Assembly (NCBI RefSeq): GCF_900111005.1
Contig: NZ_FOFV01000010.1
Location: 124,001 to 188,000, forward strand
From: Lentzea albida
Lineage (GTDB): Bacteria > Actinomycetota > Actinomycetes > Mycobacteriales > Pseudonocardiaceae
Direction of reading: 5' to 3'
DNA: 64,000 nucleotides
Part shown: positions 1 through 8,512 of the stretch, one piece after another
Layout of the letters: each line of letters begins with the position of its first letter
Position numbering within the stretch: the stretch's first letter is position 1
Made by a program: the position numbers and the translations under genes
Notes under the pieces: model-generated
The model's database searches: none
The model's input: the letters and a program-made list of their open reading frames with translations, nothing else
Told to the model about the DNA's origin: nothing

Positions 1-80
1 CGTTCCTGACGTCCCCGGAGGCGGGGCACATCACCGCGCAGGTCATCGGCGTGAACGGCGGAGCCGGCCTCGGACGCTGA
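1..80 (+). CDS. SDR-family oxidoreductase, C-terminal end only
   Basis: Only the last 25 codons are inside the window, reading in the frame that starts at base 3 and ending with TGA at 78-80. The peptide contains HITAQVIGVNGG followed by a short Gly-rich tail. This is the usual C-terminal strand and tail of classical short-chain dehydrogenases such as 3-oxoacyl-ACP reductases. Substrate cannot be judged. The gene overlaps the 3' end of the opposing dedA-like gene by 38 bases. Confidence 0.7.
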   Translation, partial: FLTSPEAGHITAQVIGVNGGAGLGR

Positions 81-642
81 ACGCGACCACCGCCACCAGC
101 ACGACCACGAGCGCGATCCACGAGAACTCCGCGAGGTAGCGCTCGGCGGCCTCTCCGACGAAGTAGACGGCCGCCGTCGTGCCGCCGGCCCACGCGATGC
201 CGCCCGCCGCGTTGGCCAGCAGGAACTTCCCGTAGTGCATGCCCATCGTGGCCGCGAGCGGACCGGACAGGATCCGCAGCAACGCCACGAACCGGCCGAA
301 GAAGACCGCCCAGGCACCGTACTTCTCGAACACCGCCCGGGCACGCCCGACCTTGTCCTCGCTGAAGTGGCGGGGGAACCTCTCACCGGCCCACCCGAAG
401 ATCCGCGGCCCGAACCGCTTGCCGAGCGCGTACCCGATGCTGTCGCCGATGATCGCTCCGGCGGACGCCGCGACGCCGACCCACAGCGGCGAGACGCCGT
501 CGTGGTGCGAGGCCATGAGCGCCGCCGCGACGAGCACGACCTCGCCCGGCAGCGGGATGCCCATGCTCTCGACGCCGACCACCAGGCCTACGACCACGTA
601 GACCAGGAGCGGTGGAACGGTGTGGAGCCACTCGGTCAGCAC
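43..642 (-). CDS. DedA family integral membrane protein
   Basis: A protein of about 199 residues when read from the GTG at 642, which has GGAGGA 11 bases upstream. The frame stays open to 861, but that extension is Pro/Arg-rich and runs into a G+C-rich repeat, so it is unlikely to be translated. Family features include the early motif ESMGIPLPGEVVL, the sequence GDSIGYALGKRFG, and the FFGRFVALLRILSGPLAA segment typical of DedA/SNARE-associated proteins. There are four to five hydrophobic segments. DedA proteins are membrane transporters or scramblases linked to lipid carrier recycling and envelope homeostasis. The specific substrate here is unknown. The gene converges on the SDR gene. Confidence 0.85.
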   Translation of the reverse strand: MLTEWLHTVPPLLVYVVVGLVVGVESMGIPLPGEVVLVAAALMASHHDGVSPLWVGVAASAGAIIGDSIGYALGKRFGPRIFGWAGERFPRHFSEDKVGRARAVFEKYGAWAVFFGRFVALLRILSGPLAATMGMHYGKFLLANAAGGIAWAGGTTAAVYFVGEAAERYLAEFSWIALVVVLVAVVAFSVRGRLRRSRR

Positions 643-1146
643 ACCGGTGATCTTCCTCCAGACGGACGTGGTCGGCCACACGTCGCCCGGCGGCGGGCCG
701 GGGGCGGTGGGCCGGTCGGCGGTCCGGGAGGGCGAGCCGTGGGGCGAGTTGGTGGCGGGCCGGTGGCGGGCCGGTGGGTGGGCTGGTGGGCGATCTGGAC
801 GAGATCCGTCCACCGGCCTGCGGCACCACCGGCACTCCAGCCCGCCGGCACTCCAGCCCACGGCCCGCCGGCCTCCGGCACACCAGCGGCTGGCCCACGG
901 CTGGCCTGCCCACGGCCCGCCGACCTCCGGGGCGCCAGCGGCCTGCCCACGGCCGGCCCACGGGCCGCCTGCTTAGGGCCCACCTGCCGACCAGCCCGCC
1001 GACCTCCGGCACACCAGAGGCCTGCCCACGGCCCGTCGGCCCACCGGCCTACGGGTCCGCAGGCCCCGCCGGCCCACCGGCTCACCCACCCACCCACCGG
1101 CCCGCAGGCCCGCCCGCCGAGACCGTCGGCCACCGGCGCGGCGGCC
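643..1146. repeat. G+C-rich intergenic tract with imperfect repeats
   Basis: About 500 bases between the dedA-like start and the sucD stop hold no credible gene; all open frames are Pro/Arg/Gly-rich artefacts. The tract contains degenerate copies of a roughly 38-base unit (core GCCCGCCGACCTCCGGCACA, then CCAG and a CCTGCCCACGG end). The clearest copies are near 863-900, 914-952 and 992-1030. Shorter GGCCCACGG and CCCACCGG fragments fill the rest. It looks like an expanding minisatellite-type intergenic repeat. No function can be read from it. Confidence 0.6.
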
Positions 1147-2025
1147 CTAGCCAGTCAGGATCGCGCGGGCCAGCGCCGCGGTCTCCGACGGCGTCCTGCC
1201 GACCCTGATCCCGACCGCCTCCATGGCCTGCTTCTTGGCCTCCGCCGTCCCCGACGACCCCGAGACGATGGCGCCCGCGTGCCCCATCGTCCTGCCCTCG
1301 GGCGCGGTGAAGCCGGCGACGTACCCGACGACCGGCTTGGACACGTTGTCCCGCACGAACTCCGCCGCCCGTTCCTCCGCGTCGCCGCCGATCTCGCCGA
1401 TCATCACGATCAGCTCGGTCTCCGAGTCCGCCTCGAACGCGGCGATCGCGTCGATGTGCGTGGTGCCGACGATCGGGTCGCCGCCGATGCCGACGCACGT
1501 GGTGAAGCCGAAGTCCTTGAGTTCGTGCATCAGCTGGTACGTCAGCGTTCCCGACTTCGACACCAGCCCGATCGACCCCGGCTTGGTGATGTCCGCCGGG
1601 ATGATCCCGGCGTTGGACTTGCCGGGGCTGATGATGCCGGGGCAGTTCGGTCCGATGATCCGGGTCGAACTGCCGGATGCGTGGGCCCAGAACCGCGCCG
1701 TGTCGTGGACCGGGACGCCTTCCGTGATCACGACGGCCAGGCCGATCGACGCGTCGATCGCCTCGATCACCGCGTCACCGGTGAAAGCGGGCGGGACGAA
1801 GAGGACCGACGTGTTCGCGCCGGTCGCCTCCACCGCCTCCGCGACGGTGCCGAACACCGGCAGCGTCACGTCGTCGAAGTCCACGGAGGTGCCGGCCTTG
1901 CGCGCGTTCACGCCGCCGACGACCTGGGTGCCGGACGCGAGCATCCGGCGGGTGTGCTTGACGCCCTCCGACCCGGTCATGCCCTGCACGACCACGCGGC
2001 TGTGCTCGTCGAGGAAGATGGCCAT
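1147..2025 (-). CDS. sucD: Succinate-CoA ligase (ADP-forming) alpha subunit
   Basis: At 292 residues this is normal SucD length. It has the N-terminal CoA-binding Rossmann region (VVVQGMTGSEGVKHT), the IIGPNCPGIISPGKSN segment and the phosphohistidine loop MGHAGAIVSG near residue 240. With SucC it would interconvert succinate, CoA and ATP with succinyl-CoA, ADP and phosphate in the cytoplasm. Its ATG overlaps the sucC stop as TGATG, so the subunits are translationally coupled. The pair is divergent from oxc and shares its promoter region. It could therefore be an accessory paralogue supplying a CoA donor for oxalate activation rather than the TCA-cycle enzyme. That role is inference; substrate could also be another dicarboxylate. 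Confidence 0.9.
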   Translation of the reverse strand: MAIFLDEHSRVVVQGMTGSEGVKHTRRMLASGTQVVGGVNARKAGTSVDFDDVTLPVFGTVAEAVEATGANTSVLFVPPAFTGDAVIEAIDASIGLAVVITEGVPVHDTARFWAHASGSSTRIIGPNCPGIISPGKSNAGIIPADITKPGSIGLVSKSGTLTYQLMHELKDFGFTTCVGIGGDPIVGTTHIDAIAAFEADSETELIVMIGEIGGDAEERAAEFVRDNVSKPVVGYVAGFTAPEGRTMGHAGAIVSGSSGTAEAKKQAMEAVGIRVGRTPSETAALARAILTG

Positions 2026-3125
2026 CAGGACTCCTTGCCGGCGAGGGCGGCGGCACGGCCCGCCGCGTCGTCCATCGTGTGCGCCACGGTGATCAGCGGG
2101 TGTCGTGCCTCGTCGAGGATGCGGTGGCCCGCCTCGGCGCTGTTGCCGTCGAGCCGGACGACCAGGGGCTTGTCGGCGCGGTCGCCCAGGATTCCCAGGG
2201 CCTGCACGATTCCGTTGGCCACCGCGTCACACGCGGTGATGCCGCCGAAGACGTTCACGAACACGCTGCGGACCGACGGGTCCGAGAGGATGACGTCGAG
2301 GCCGTCGGCCATCACCTGGGCCGAGGCGCCGCCGCCGATGTCGAGGAAGTTCGCGGGTGCCGCACCGGCGAGCGCCACGACGTCCAATGTGGACATCACC
2401 AGGCCTGCGCCGTTGCCGATGACGCCGACGGTGCCGTCGAGTTTGACGTAGTTCAGCCCCTTCTCGGCGGCCCGCACCTCCAGCGGGTCACCCGAGGCGC
2501 CGTCCGGTGGTCGAGCGTGCCGGAAGGCAGCGTTGTCGTCCAGGGTCACCTTGCCGTCCAGCGCGACGATCCGGCCGTCTGCGGTGCGCGCCAACGGGTT
2601 CACTTCGACCAGTGTCGCGTCCTCGGAGACGAACACCTTCCACAACGCGGAAGCGACCTCGTTCACCTCGGCGGCGATCTCGGGTGGGAACACCGCAGCT
2701 GCGTCGAAGGACGAAGCGGGCATCCGGGTGATGGAGTCCGCCATCTCCTCGATCTCCATGCCGCCGGTGGCCGAGGCCATGCCGATGAACGTCCTGTTGG
2801 CACGGTCGAGCAGGAACGACAGGTAGTACTCCTCGGCGATCTCGCTCGCCTCGGTGACCAGGACCTTCCGCACGGTGTGGCCCTTGATGTCCATGCCCAG
2901 AACCGCTGCGGCGGAAGCGAAAGCTTCGTCGGGTGACGAAGCGAGCTTGATGCCGCCGGCCTTGCCGCGCCCGCCGGTCTTCACCTGGGCCTTCACGACG
3001 ACAGTGCCGCCGAGCCTGGCGGCGGCCTCGCGCGCGGACTCAGGAGTGTCCGCCACGAAACCGCGCGGAACGGGCACCCCGTGGCGCTCGAAGAGGTCCC
3101 GCGCCTCGTGTTCGAAAAGATCCAC
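2025..3125 (-). CDS. sucC: Succinate-CoA ligase (ADP-forming) beta subunit
   Basis: This 366-residue protein carries the ATP-grasp fold of SucC. It has the N-terminal MDLFEHEARDLFERHGVPVP, a VVKAQVKTGGRGKAGG nucleotide-binding stretch, VEVNPLA, and the C-terminal NFLDIGGGAS and FVNVFGGI segments. It forms the nucleotide-binding half of the heterodimer with the adjacent SucD. The start is GTG at 3125, preceded by AGAGGA at suitable spacing. It is somewhat shorter than many housekeeping SucC proteins (about 390). The 127-base gap to oxc carries a GntR-type operator, so expression may respond to oxalate or its products. Confidence 0.9.
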   Translation of the reverse strand: MDLFEHEARDLFERHGVPVPRGFVADTPESAREAAARLGGTVVVKAQVKTGGRGKAGGIKLASSPDEAFASAAAVLGMDIKGHTVRKVLVTEASEIAEEYYLSFLLDRANRTFIGMASATGGMEIEEMADSITRMPASSFDAAAVFPPEIAAEVNEVASALWKVFVSEDATLVEVNPLARTADGRIVALDGKVTLDDNAAFRHARPPDGASGDPLEVRAAEKGLNYVKLDGTVGVIGNGAGLVMSTLDVVALAGAAPANFLDIGGGASAQVMADGLDVILSDPSVRSVFVNVFGGITACDAVANGIVQALGILGDRADKPLVVRLDGNSAEAGHRILDEARHPLITVAHTMDDAAGRAAALAGKES

Positions 3126-3202
3126 CGTCTACGTCCTCTCGCCGAAAACTTGCGGCCATCTATGGACATCCGGTTGGTAGCGGAGTAACGATATGCCTAC
3201 CT

Positions 3203-3217
3203 CATACGGTATGCAAT
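3203..3217 (+). promoter_or_regulatory. Candidate GntR (FCD) operator, oxc/sucC promoter
   Basis: The sequence CATACGGTATGCAAT contains the palindrome CATAC-G-GTATG. It lies 36 bases upstream of the oxc ATG and 78 bases upstream of the sucC GTG. Near-identical 15-mers occur before the PanE-like reductase (12743-12757) and, inverted, before the formate dehydrogenase operon (17985-17999). Short A/T-rich palindromes of this kind are typical operators of GntR-family repressors, and such a regulator gene is in the region. Binding is inferred. Confidence 0.6.
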
Positions 3218-3252
3218 CTACAGTCGAAGCGCCAAAGGGGAGCTGATCGCCG

Positions 3253-4950
3253 ATGACGAGTTCCGCGGAGCCGGAGTCGATTCCTGAGACCATCTCTGGT
3301 GGCCACCTGGTGGCGAAGGCGCTCAAGGCCGAGGGCGTCGACACCATCTTCACGCTGTGCGGCGGGCACATCATCGACATCTACGACGGCTGCGTGGACG
3401 AGGGCATCGCCGTCATCGACGTCCGGCACGAGCAGGTCGCGGCGCACGCGGCCGACGGGTACGCCCGCATCACCGGCAGGCCCGGCTGCGCCGTCGTCAC
3501 GGCGGGTCCCGGCACCACCGACGCCGTCACCGGTGTCGCCAACGCGTTCCGCGCGGAGAGCCCGATGCTGCTCATCGGCGGCCAGGGTGCGCTGAGCCAG
3601 CACAAGATGGGCTCACTGCAGGACCTCCCGCACGTCGACATGATGACGCCGATCACGAAGTTCGCGGCGAACGTCCCGCACACCGCCCGCATCGCGGACA
3701 TGGTGTCGATGGCGTTCCGCGAGGCGAACGCCGGCGCGCCCGGCCCGTCGTTCCTCGAGATCCCGCGCGACGTCCTCGACGCCAAGGTGCCCGTGTCCCA
3801 GGCACGAGTACCGGAGGCGGGCCACTACCGCGCCTCCACGCGCGCCCTCGGCGACCCGGCGGACGTCGAGAAGCTCGCCGACCTGCTGGTGAACGCCAAG
3901 AAGCCCGCGATCCTGCTGGGCAGCCAGGTCTGGACGACGCGGGCCACGGACTCGGCGATCGAGCTCGTCCGCACGCTCAACATCCCCGCCTACATGAACG
4001 GCGCGGGCCGCGGCACCCTCCCGCCCGGCGACCCCCACCACTTCCAGCTCTCGCGCCGCTACGCCTTCGACAACGCCGACGTCATCGTGATCGTCGGAAC
4101 CCCGTTCGACTTCCGGATGGGCTACGGCCGCAGGCTCTCCGCGAACGCGACCGTCGTGCAGATCGACCTCGACTACCGCACCGTCGGCAAGAACCGCGAC
4201 GTCGACCTCGGCATCGTCGGTGACGCCGACCTGGTCCTGTCCGCCGTCACGCAGGCCGCGTCGGGCCGCGAGGACAACGGCGCCATGGGCCGCAAGGTGT
4301 GGCTGGAGGAGCTGCAGGCGGTCGAGGAGAAGGCCCGGCAGAAGCGCCTGGAGCACCTGCGCTCCGAGGACATGCCGATCCACCCGTACCGGCTGGTCAG
4401 CGAGATCAACGACTTCCTCACCGAGGACTCCATCTACATCGGCGACGGCGGCGACGTCGTCACGTTCTCCGGCCAGGTCGTGCAGCCCAAGTCACCCGGC
4501 CACTGGATGGACCCCGGTCCACTCGGGACGCTCGGCGTCGGCATCCCGTTCGTGCTCGCGGCGAAACTCGCGAGGCCGGACAAGGAGGTCGTGGCCCTGT
4601 TCGGCGACGGCGCCTTCAGCCTCACCGGCTGGGACTTCGAGACGCTCGTGCGCTACGACCTGCCGTTCGTCGGCATCGTCGGCAACAACTCGTCGATGAA
4701 CCAGATCCGCTACGGCCAGGCGGCCAAGTACGGGCTGGAGCGCGAACGCGTCGGCAACACGCTGGGCGACGTGAAGTACGACCAGTTCGCCAAGATGCTC
4801 GGCGGTTACGGCGAGGAGGTGCGCGACCCGAAGGACATCGGGCCGGCGCTGCGGCGCGCCCGCGAGTCCGGCAAGCCCTCGCTGATCAACGTGTGGATCG
4901 ACCCCGACGTGTACGCGCCCGGAACCATGAACCAGACGATGTACAAGTAG
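3253..4950 (+). CDS. oxc: Oxalyl-CoA decarboxylase
   Basis: This thiamine-diphosphate enzyme converts oxalyl-CoA to formyl-CoA and CO2 in the cytoplasm. Its 565 residues match the known Oxc length (about 568 in Oxalobacter). The N-terminal Pyr domain has the catalytic glutamate in DVRHEQVAAHAADGYARITG. The C-terminal domain has the ThDP/Mg motif GDGAFSLTGWDFE ending in NN (VGNNSSMNQIRYG). The immediately following gene is the formyl-CoA transferase, the classical oxc-frc pairing, which separates it from acetolactate synthases. The start is ATG at 3253 with GGGGAG ten bases upstream. A GntR-type operator sits just upstream, suggesting induction by oxalate. Confidence 0.95.
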   Translation: MTSSAEPESIPETISGGHLVAKALKAEGVDTIFTLCGGHIIDIYDGCVDEGIAVIDVRHEQVAAHAADGYARITGRPGCAVVTAGPGTTDAVTGVANAFRAESPMLLIGGQGALSQHKMGSLQDLPHVDMMTPITKFAANVPHTARIADMVSMAFREANAGAPGPSFLEIPRDVLDAKVPVSQARVPEAGHYRASTRALGDPADVEKLADLLVNAKKPAILLGSQVWTTRATDSAIELVRTLNIPAYMNGAGRGTLPPGDPHHFQLSRRYAFDNADVIVIVGTPFDFRMGYGRRLSANATVVQIDLDYRTVGKNRDVDLGIVGDADLVLSAVTQAASGREDNGAMGRKVWLEELQAVEEKARQKRLEHLRSEDMPIHPYRLVSEINDFLTEDSIYIGDGGDVVTFSGQVVQPKSPGHWMDPGPLGTLGVGIPFVLAAKLARPDKEVVALFGDGAFSLTGWDFETLVRYDLPFVGIVGNNSSMNQIRYGQAAKYGLERERVGNTLGDVKYDQFAKMLGGYGEEVRDPKDIGPALRRARESGKPSLINVWIDPDVYAPGTMNQTMYK

Positions 4951-4960
4951 GTGAGATGAC

Positions 4961-6190
4961 ATGGCCAAAGCGTTGGAGGGCGTCAAGGTCCTCGACATGA
5001 CGCACGTGCAGTCCGGACCGTCGTCGACCCAGCTGCTCGCCTGGCTGGGCGCGGACGTCATCAAGCTGGAGACGCCCGGCAAGGGCGACATCACGCGCGG
5101 CCAGCTGCGCGATCTGCCCGATGTGGACAGTCTCTACTTCACGATGCTCAACTGCAACAAGCGGAGCATCACCCTCAACATGAAGGCCCCTGAAGGCAAA
5201 GAGGTCTTCGAGAAGCTCATCGCCGACGTCGACGTCCTCGTCGAGAACTTCGGCCCCGGCGTCGTCGAGCGCTTCGGCTACCCGTGGGAGAAGCTGCACG
5301 AGCTGAACCCGCGCCTGGTCTACGCGTCCATCAAGGGCTTCGGCCCCGGCCGCTACGCCGACTTCAAGGCGTACGAGGTGATCGCGCAGGCGATGGGCGG
5401 CTCGATGAGCACCACCGGGTTCGAGGACGGCCCGCCGCTCGCCACGGGCGCGCAGATCGGCGACTCGGGCACCGGCATCCACCTGGTGGCCGCGATCCTG
5501 GCCGCGCTGTACCAACGGACGAACACCGGGCGCGGGCAGCGCGTCCAGGTGGCGATGCAGGACGCCGTCCTGAACCTGTGCCGGGTGAAGCTGCGCGACC
5601 AGCAACGCCTCACCCGCGGGCCGCTGGGGGAGTACCCGAACGAGCAGTTCGGGGACGAGGTTCCCCGTTCCGGCAACGCATCCGGTGGTGGCCAGCCCGG
5701 CTGGGCGGTGCGCTGTGCCCCCGGCGGCCCCAACGACTACATCTACGTGATCATCCAGCCCGTCGGCTGGGCCCCGCTGACCGAGCTGATCGGCAGGCCG
5801 GAGCTCGCCGAGGACCCGGCCTGGGCCACGCCCGAGGTCCGGCTCTCCAAGCTGGACAAGGCGTTCGCGCTGATCGAGGAGTGGACGGAGAAGCACACCA
5901 AGTGGGAGGTGATGGACAAGCTCAACGCCCACAACATCCCGTGCGGACCCATCCTGTCCACCAAGGAGATCATCGAGGACGAGACGCTGGCGCAGCTGGG
6001 CACCGTGGTCGAGGTCGAGCACCCCGAGCGCGGCACGTTCAAGACGGTCGGCAACCCCCTGAAGCTCTCCGACTCGGTGGTCGAGGTGCAACGGCCGCCG
6101 CTGCTCGGTGAGCACAACGACGAGGTTCTCGGAGCTCTCGGCTACAGCGCGGACCGCCTGGCCGGGCTGCGCGCCGCCGGCGTCATCTAA
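4961..6190 (+). CDS. frc: Formyl-CoA:oxalate CoA-transferase (class III)
   Basis: It moves CoA from formyl-CoA to oxalate, giving formate and oxalyl-CoA, and so cycles with Oxc. The 409 residues are a class III (CaiB/BaiF) transferase. The catalytic aspartate is in VAMQDAVLNLCRVKLRDQQR, which matches Frc/YfdW proteins closely. The glycine loop SGGGQPGW, which opens and closes over the active site in Frc, is also present. The gene follows oxc by 10 bases, so the two are co-transcribed. Acetyl-CoA or succinyl-CoA:oxalate transferases (YfdE, UctC) are related alternatives. The Frc-like motifs make formyl-CoA the more likely donor, with succinyl-CoA from the adjacent sucCD a possible primer. Confidence 0.93.
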   Translation: MAKALEGVKVLDMTHVQSGPSSTQLLAWLGADVIKLETPGKGDITRGQLRDLPDVDSLYFTMLNCNKRSITLNMKAPEGKEVFEKLIADVDVLVENFGPGVVERFGYPWEKLHELNPRLVYASIKGFGPGRYADFKAYEVIAQAMGGSMSTTGFEDGPPLATGAQIGDSGTGIHLVAAILAALYQRTNTGRGQRVQVAMQDAVLNLCRVKLRDQQRLTRGPLGEYPNEQFGDEVPRSGNASGGGQPGWAVRCAPGGPNDYIYVIIQPVGWAPLTELIGRPELAEDPAWATPEVRLSKLDKAFALIEEWTEKHTKWEVMDKLNAHNIPCGPILSTKEIIEDETLAQLGTVVEVEHPERGTFKTVGNPLKLSDSVVEVQRPPLLGEHNDEVLGALGYSADRLAGLRAAGVI

Positions 6191-6211
6191 TCCTTTAGGG
6201 AGAAGAAACCC

Positions 6212-8359
6212 ATGCCGGACAACGGCTACGACCGCGCCGCGGTCGAGAACGTGCTCGCGAAGGTGCGCGCCGAGGGGCGGTCGTCGCTCACCGCGCCGGA
6301 GGGCAAGAGGGTCTGCGACGCCTACGGGATCGCGACCCCGGCCGAGGCGCTGGCGAAGTCGTCGGAGGGCGCGGTCGCGTTCGCCGAGGAGATCGGCTAC
6401 CCGGTCGTGCTCAAGATCGTCTCACCGGACATCCTGCACAAGACCGAGGCCGGTGGGGTCCTGGTTGGCCTCAGGAACGCCTCCGAGGTCGCCGAGGGCT
6501 ACCGCACGATCATCCACAACGCGAAGAACCACAAGGCGGACGCCGAGATCACCGGCGTCCAGGTCCAGCAGCAGCTGCCGACCGACATCGACGTCCACGA
6601 GGTCATCGTGGGCGCCACCACCGACGAGACGTTCGGCAAGATCGTCGCGTTCGGCCTCGGTGGCGTGCTGGTCGAGGTGCTCAAGGACGTCACGTTCCGG
6701 CTGGCGCCGACCAGCGCGAACGAGGCGCTCTCGATGGTCGAAGGCATCGCGGCGGCCGAGATCCTCAAGGGCGTCCGCGGTGCGCAGGGTGTCGACGCGG
6801 GCAAGCTCGCCGACCTGATCCACCGCGTGTCGGACCTCGTCACGGACTTCCCGCAGCTCGCCGAGGTCGACCTCAACCCCGTGCTGGCGACGCCACAGGG
6901 GGCCACCGCGGTGGACGTCCGCATACTCGTGGACGAGGACGCGGCCGAGGAACCGGCCCGGTTCACGCAGGACGAGATCCTCGCCTCGATGAACCGGATC
7001 ATGAAGCCGTCCGCCGTCGCCGTGATCGGTGCCTCGAACGAAGAGGGCAAGATCGGCAACTCGGTGATGAAGAACCTCGTGGGCGGCGGCTTCCAGGGCG
7101 AGATCTACCCGATCAACCCCAAGGCGGACGAGATCCTCGACCGCAAGGCGTTCGCCAGCATCGCCGACGTCCCGGGAGACGTCGACGTGGCCGTGTTCGC
7201 CATCCCCGCCAAGTTCGTGCCGGCGGCGCTGGAAGAGGTCGGCAAGAAGGGCGTCGGCGGCGCGATCATGATCCCGTCCGGCTTCGGCGAGACGGGCAAC
7301 GTCGAGCTGCAGAACGAGATCGTGGCGATCGCGCGCAAGCACGGCGTCCGCATCCTCGGCCCGAACATCTACGGCTACTACTACACGCCCGAGAACCTGA
7401 GTGCGACGTTCTGCACGCCGTACGACGTCAAGGGTGGAGTCGCGCTCACGTCGCAAAGCGGCGGAATCGGCATGGCGATCCTCGGGTTCAGCCGGTCCGC
7501 GGGCATGGGTGTCTCGTCCATCGTCGGTGTGGGCAACAAGGCCGACATCGACGAGGACGACCTGCTGACGTTCTTCGAGTCCGACCCGAACACCCAGCTC
7601 GTCGCGATGCACCTGGAGGACCTGAAGGACGGCCGTTCCTTCGCGGAGACGGCGAAACGGGTCTCGGTGAAGAAACCGGTCGTGGTGCTCAAGGCGGGAC
7701 GAACGGACCAGGGCGCCAAGGCCGCGAGCTCGCACACCGGCGCGCTCGCGGGCAACGACCGGGTCTACGACGACATCCTGAGGCAGAGCGGTGTGATCCG
7801 CGCTCCCGGCCTGAACGACCTGCTGGAGTACGCGCGCGGAATCCCGTTGCTGGCCACGCCGAAGGGCGAGAACGTCGTCATCATCACCGGTGCCGGCGGT
7901 TCGGGAGTGCTGCTCTCGGACGCCTGCGTGGACAACGGGTTGACGCTCATGAGCATCCCGGACGACCTGGACGCGGCGTTCCGGAAGTTCATCCCGCCCT
8001 TCGGCGCGGCGGGCAACCCGGTCGACATCACCGGCGGGGAACCGCCCTCGACGTACCGGAACACCATCGCGCTCGGTCTCGCCGACGAACGCATCCACTC
8101 GCTGATCCTGGGCTACTGGCACACCATCGTCACGCCACCGATGGTGTTCGCGGAGCTCGTGGTCGACGTCGTGGAGGAGTACCGGGCGAACGGAATCCAC
8201 AAACCGGTCGTCGCCTCCCTTGCGGGCGACGTGCAGGTCGAGGAAGCGAGCGAGTACCTGTACCGGCACGGAGTGGTTGCATATCCGTACACAACGGAGA
8301 AGCCTGTCGCAGTACTGGGTGCCAAGTACCGGTGGGCCCGTGCCGCCGGGTTGCTGTAG
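6212..8359 (+). CDS. ADP-forming acyl-CoA synthetase, ATP-grasp domain first
   Basis: A 715-residue single-chain NDP-forming acyl-CoA synthetase. Residues about 1-235 form an ATP-grasp domain (YPVVLKIVSPDILHKTEAGGV; VDLNPV). Residues about 260-370 are a CoA-binding Rossmann domain (AVAVIGASNEEGKIGNS). The C-terminal ligase part carries the phosphohistidine loop KAASSHTGALAG. Many homologues have the CoA-binding part first and ATP-grasp last, so this is the permuted arrangement. The enzyme class runs acyl-CoA + ADP + phosphate to acid + CoA + ATP. Next to oxc-frc it could harvest ATP from formyl-CoA or activate oxalate; acetate is the default family substrate. The gene follows frc by 21 bases, with AGGGAGAAG as ribosome site, and precedes a strong terminator. 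Confidence 0.85.
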   Translation: MPDNGYDRAAVENVLAKVRAEGRSSLTAPEGKRVCDAYGIATPAEALAKSSEGAVAFAEEIGYPVVLKIVSPDILHKTEAGGVLVGLRNASEVAEGYRTIIHNAKNHKADAEITGVQVQQQLPTDIDVHEVIVGATTDETFGKIVAFGLGGVLVEVLKDVTFRLAPTSANEALSMVEGIAAAEILKGVRGAQGVDAGKLADLIHRVSDLVTDFPQLAEVDLNPVLATPQGATAVDVRILVDEDAAEEPARFTQDEILASMNRIMKPSAVAVIGASNEEGKIGNSVMKNLVGGGFQGEIYPINPKADEILDRKAFASIADVPGDVDVAVFAIPAKFVPAALEEVGKKGVGGAIMIPSGFGETGNVELQNEIVAIARKHGVRILGPNIYGYYYTPENLSATFCTPYDVKGGVALTSQSGGIGMAILGFSRSAGMGVSSIVGVGNKADIDEDDLLTFFESDPNTQLVAMHLEDLKDGRSFAETAKRVSVKKPVVVLKAGRTDQGAKAASSHTGALAGNDRVYDDILRQSGVIRAPGLNDLLEYARGIPLLATPKGENVVIITGAGGSGVLLSDACVDNGLTLMSIPDDLDAAFRKFIPPFGAAGNPVDITGGEPPSTYRNTIALGLADERIHSLILGYWHTIVTPPMVFAELVVDVVEEYRANGIHKPVVASLAGDVQVEEASEYLYRHGVVAYPYTTEKPVAVLGAKYRWARAAGLL

Positions 8360-8369
8360 CTGAGTCGCA

Positions 8370-8402
8370 GGCGGTTTCCGTGCACAGTCAACGGAAACCG
8401 CC
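8370..8402 (+). terminator. Stem-loop terminator after oxc-frc-synthetase
   Basis: GGCGGTTTCCGT and ACGGAAACCGCC form a perfect 12-bp stem around a 9-base loop, starting 11 bases after the synthetase stop. There is no U tract, as is common in actinomycetes. It probably ends the catabolic transcript or attenuates expression of the transporter gene downstream. Confidence 0.75.
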
Positions 8403-8512
8403 CAGCGGCGTGCAAGGAGAAGGATGGCCCGTCCGCGACCATGACACGCCCACGGTCGCGAACCCGCCAGGGAGGTCAACGAAGACAGCCGGTCCTCTGG
8501 AGGTTGTTAACC

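Noticed and set aside
690..1140. CRISPR array
   Set aside because: Units are imperfect, spacing is irregular (about 51 and 79 bases), there are no unique spacers and no cas genes.
235..2451. 738-residue plus-strand open frame
   Set aside because: Crosses the repeat tract and is antisense to dedA-like, sucD and sucC; composition is non-protein-like.
8360..8512. Mn-sensing or other riboswitch upstream of the Nramp-like/TerC genes
   Set aside because: The only strong structure is a 12-bp terminator-like stem at 8370-8402; no paired helices typical of yybP-ykoY or related leaders.
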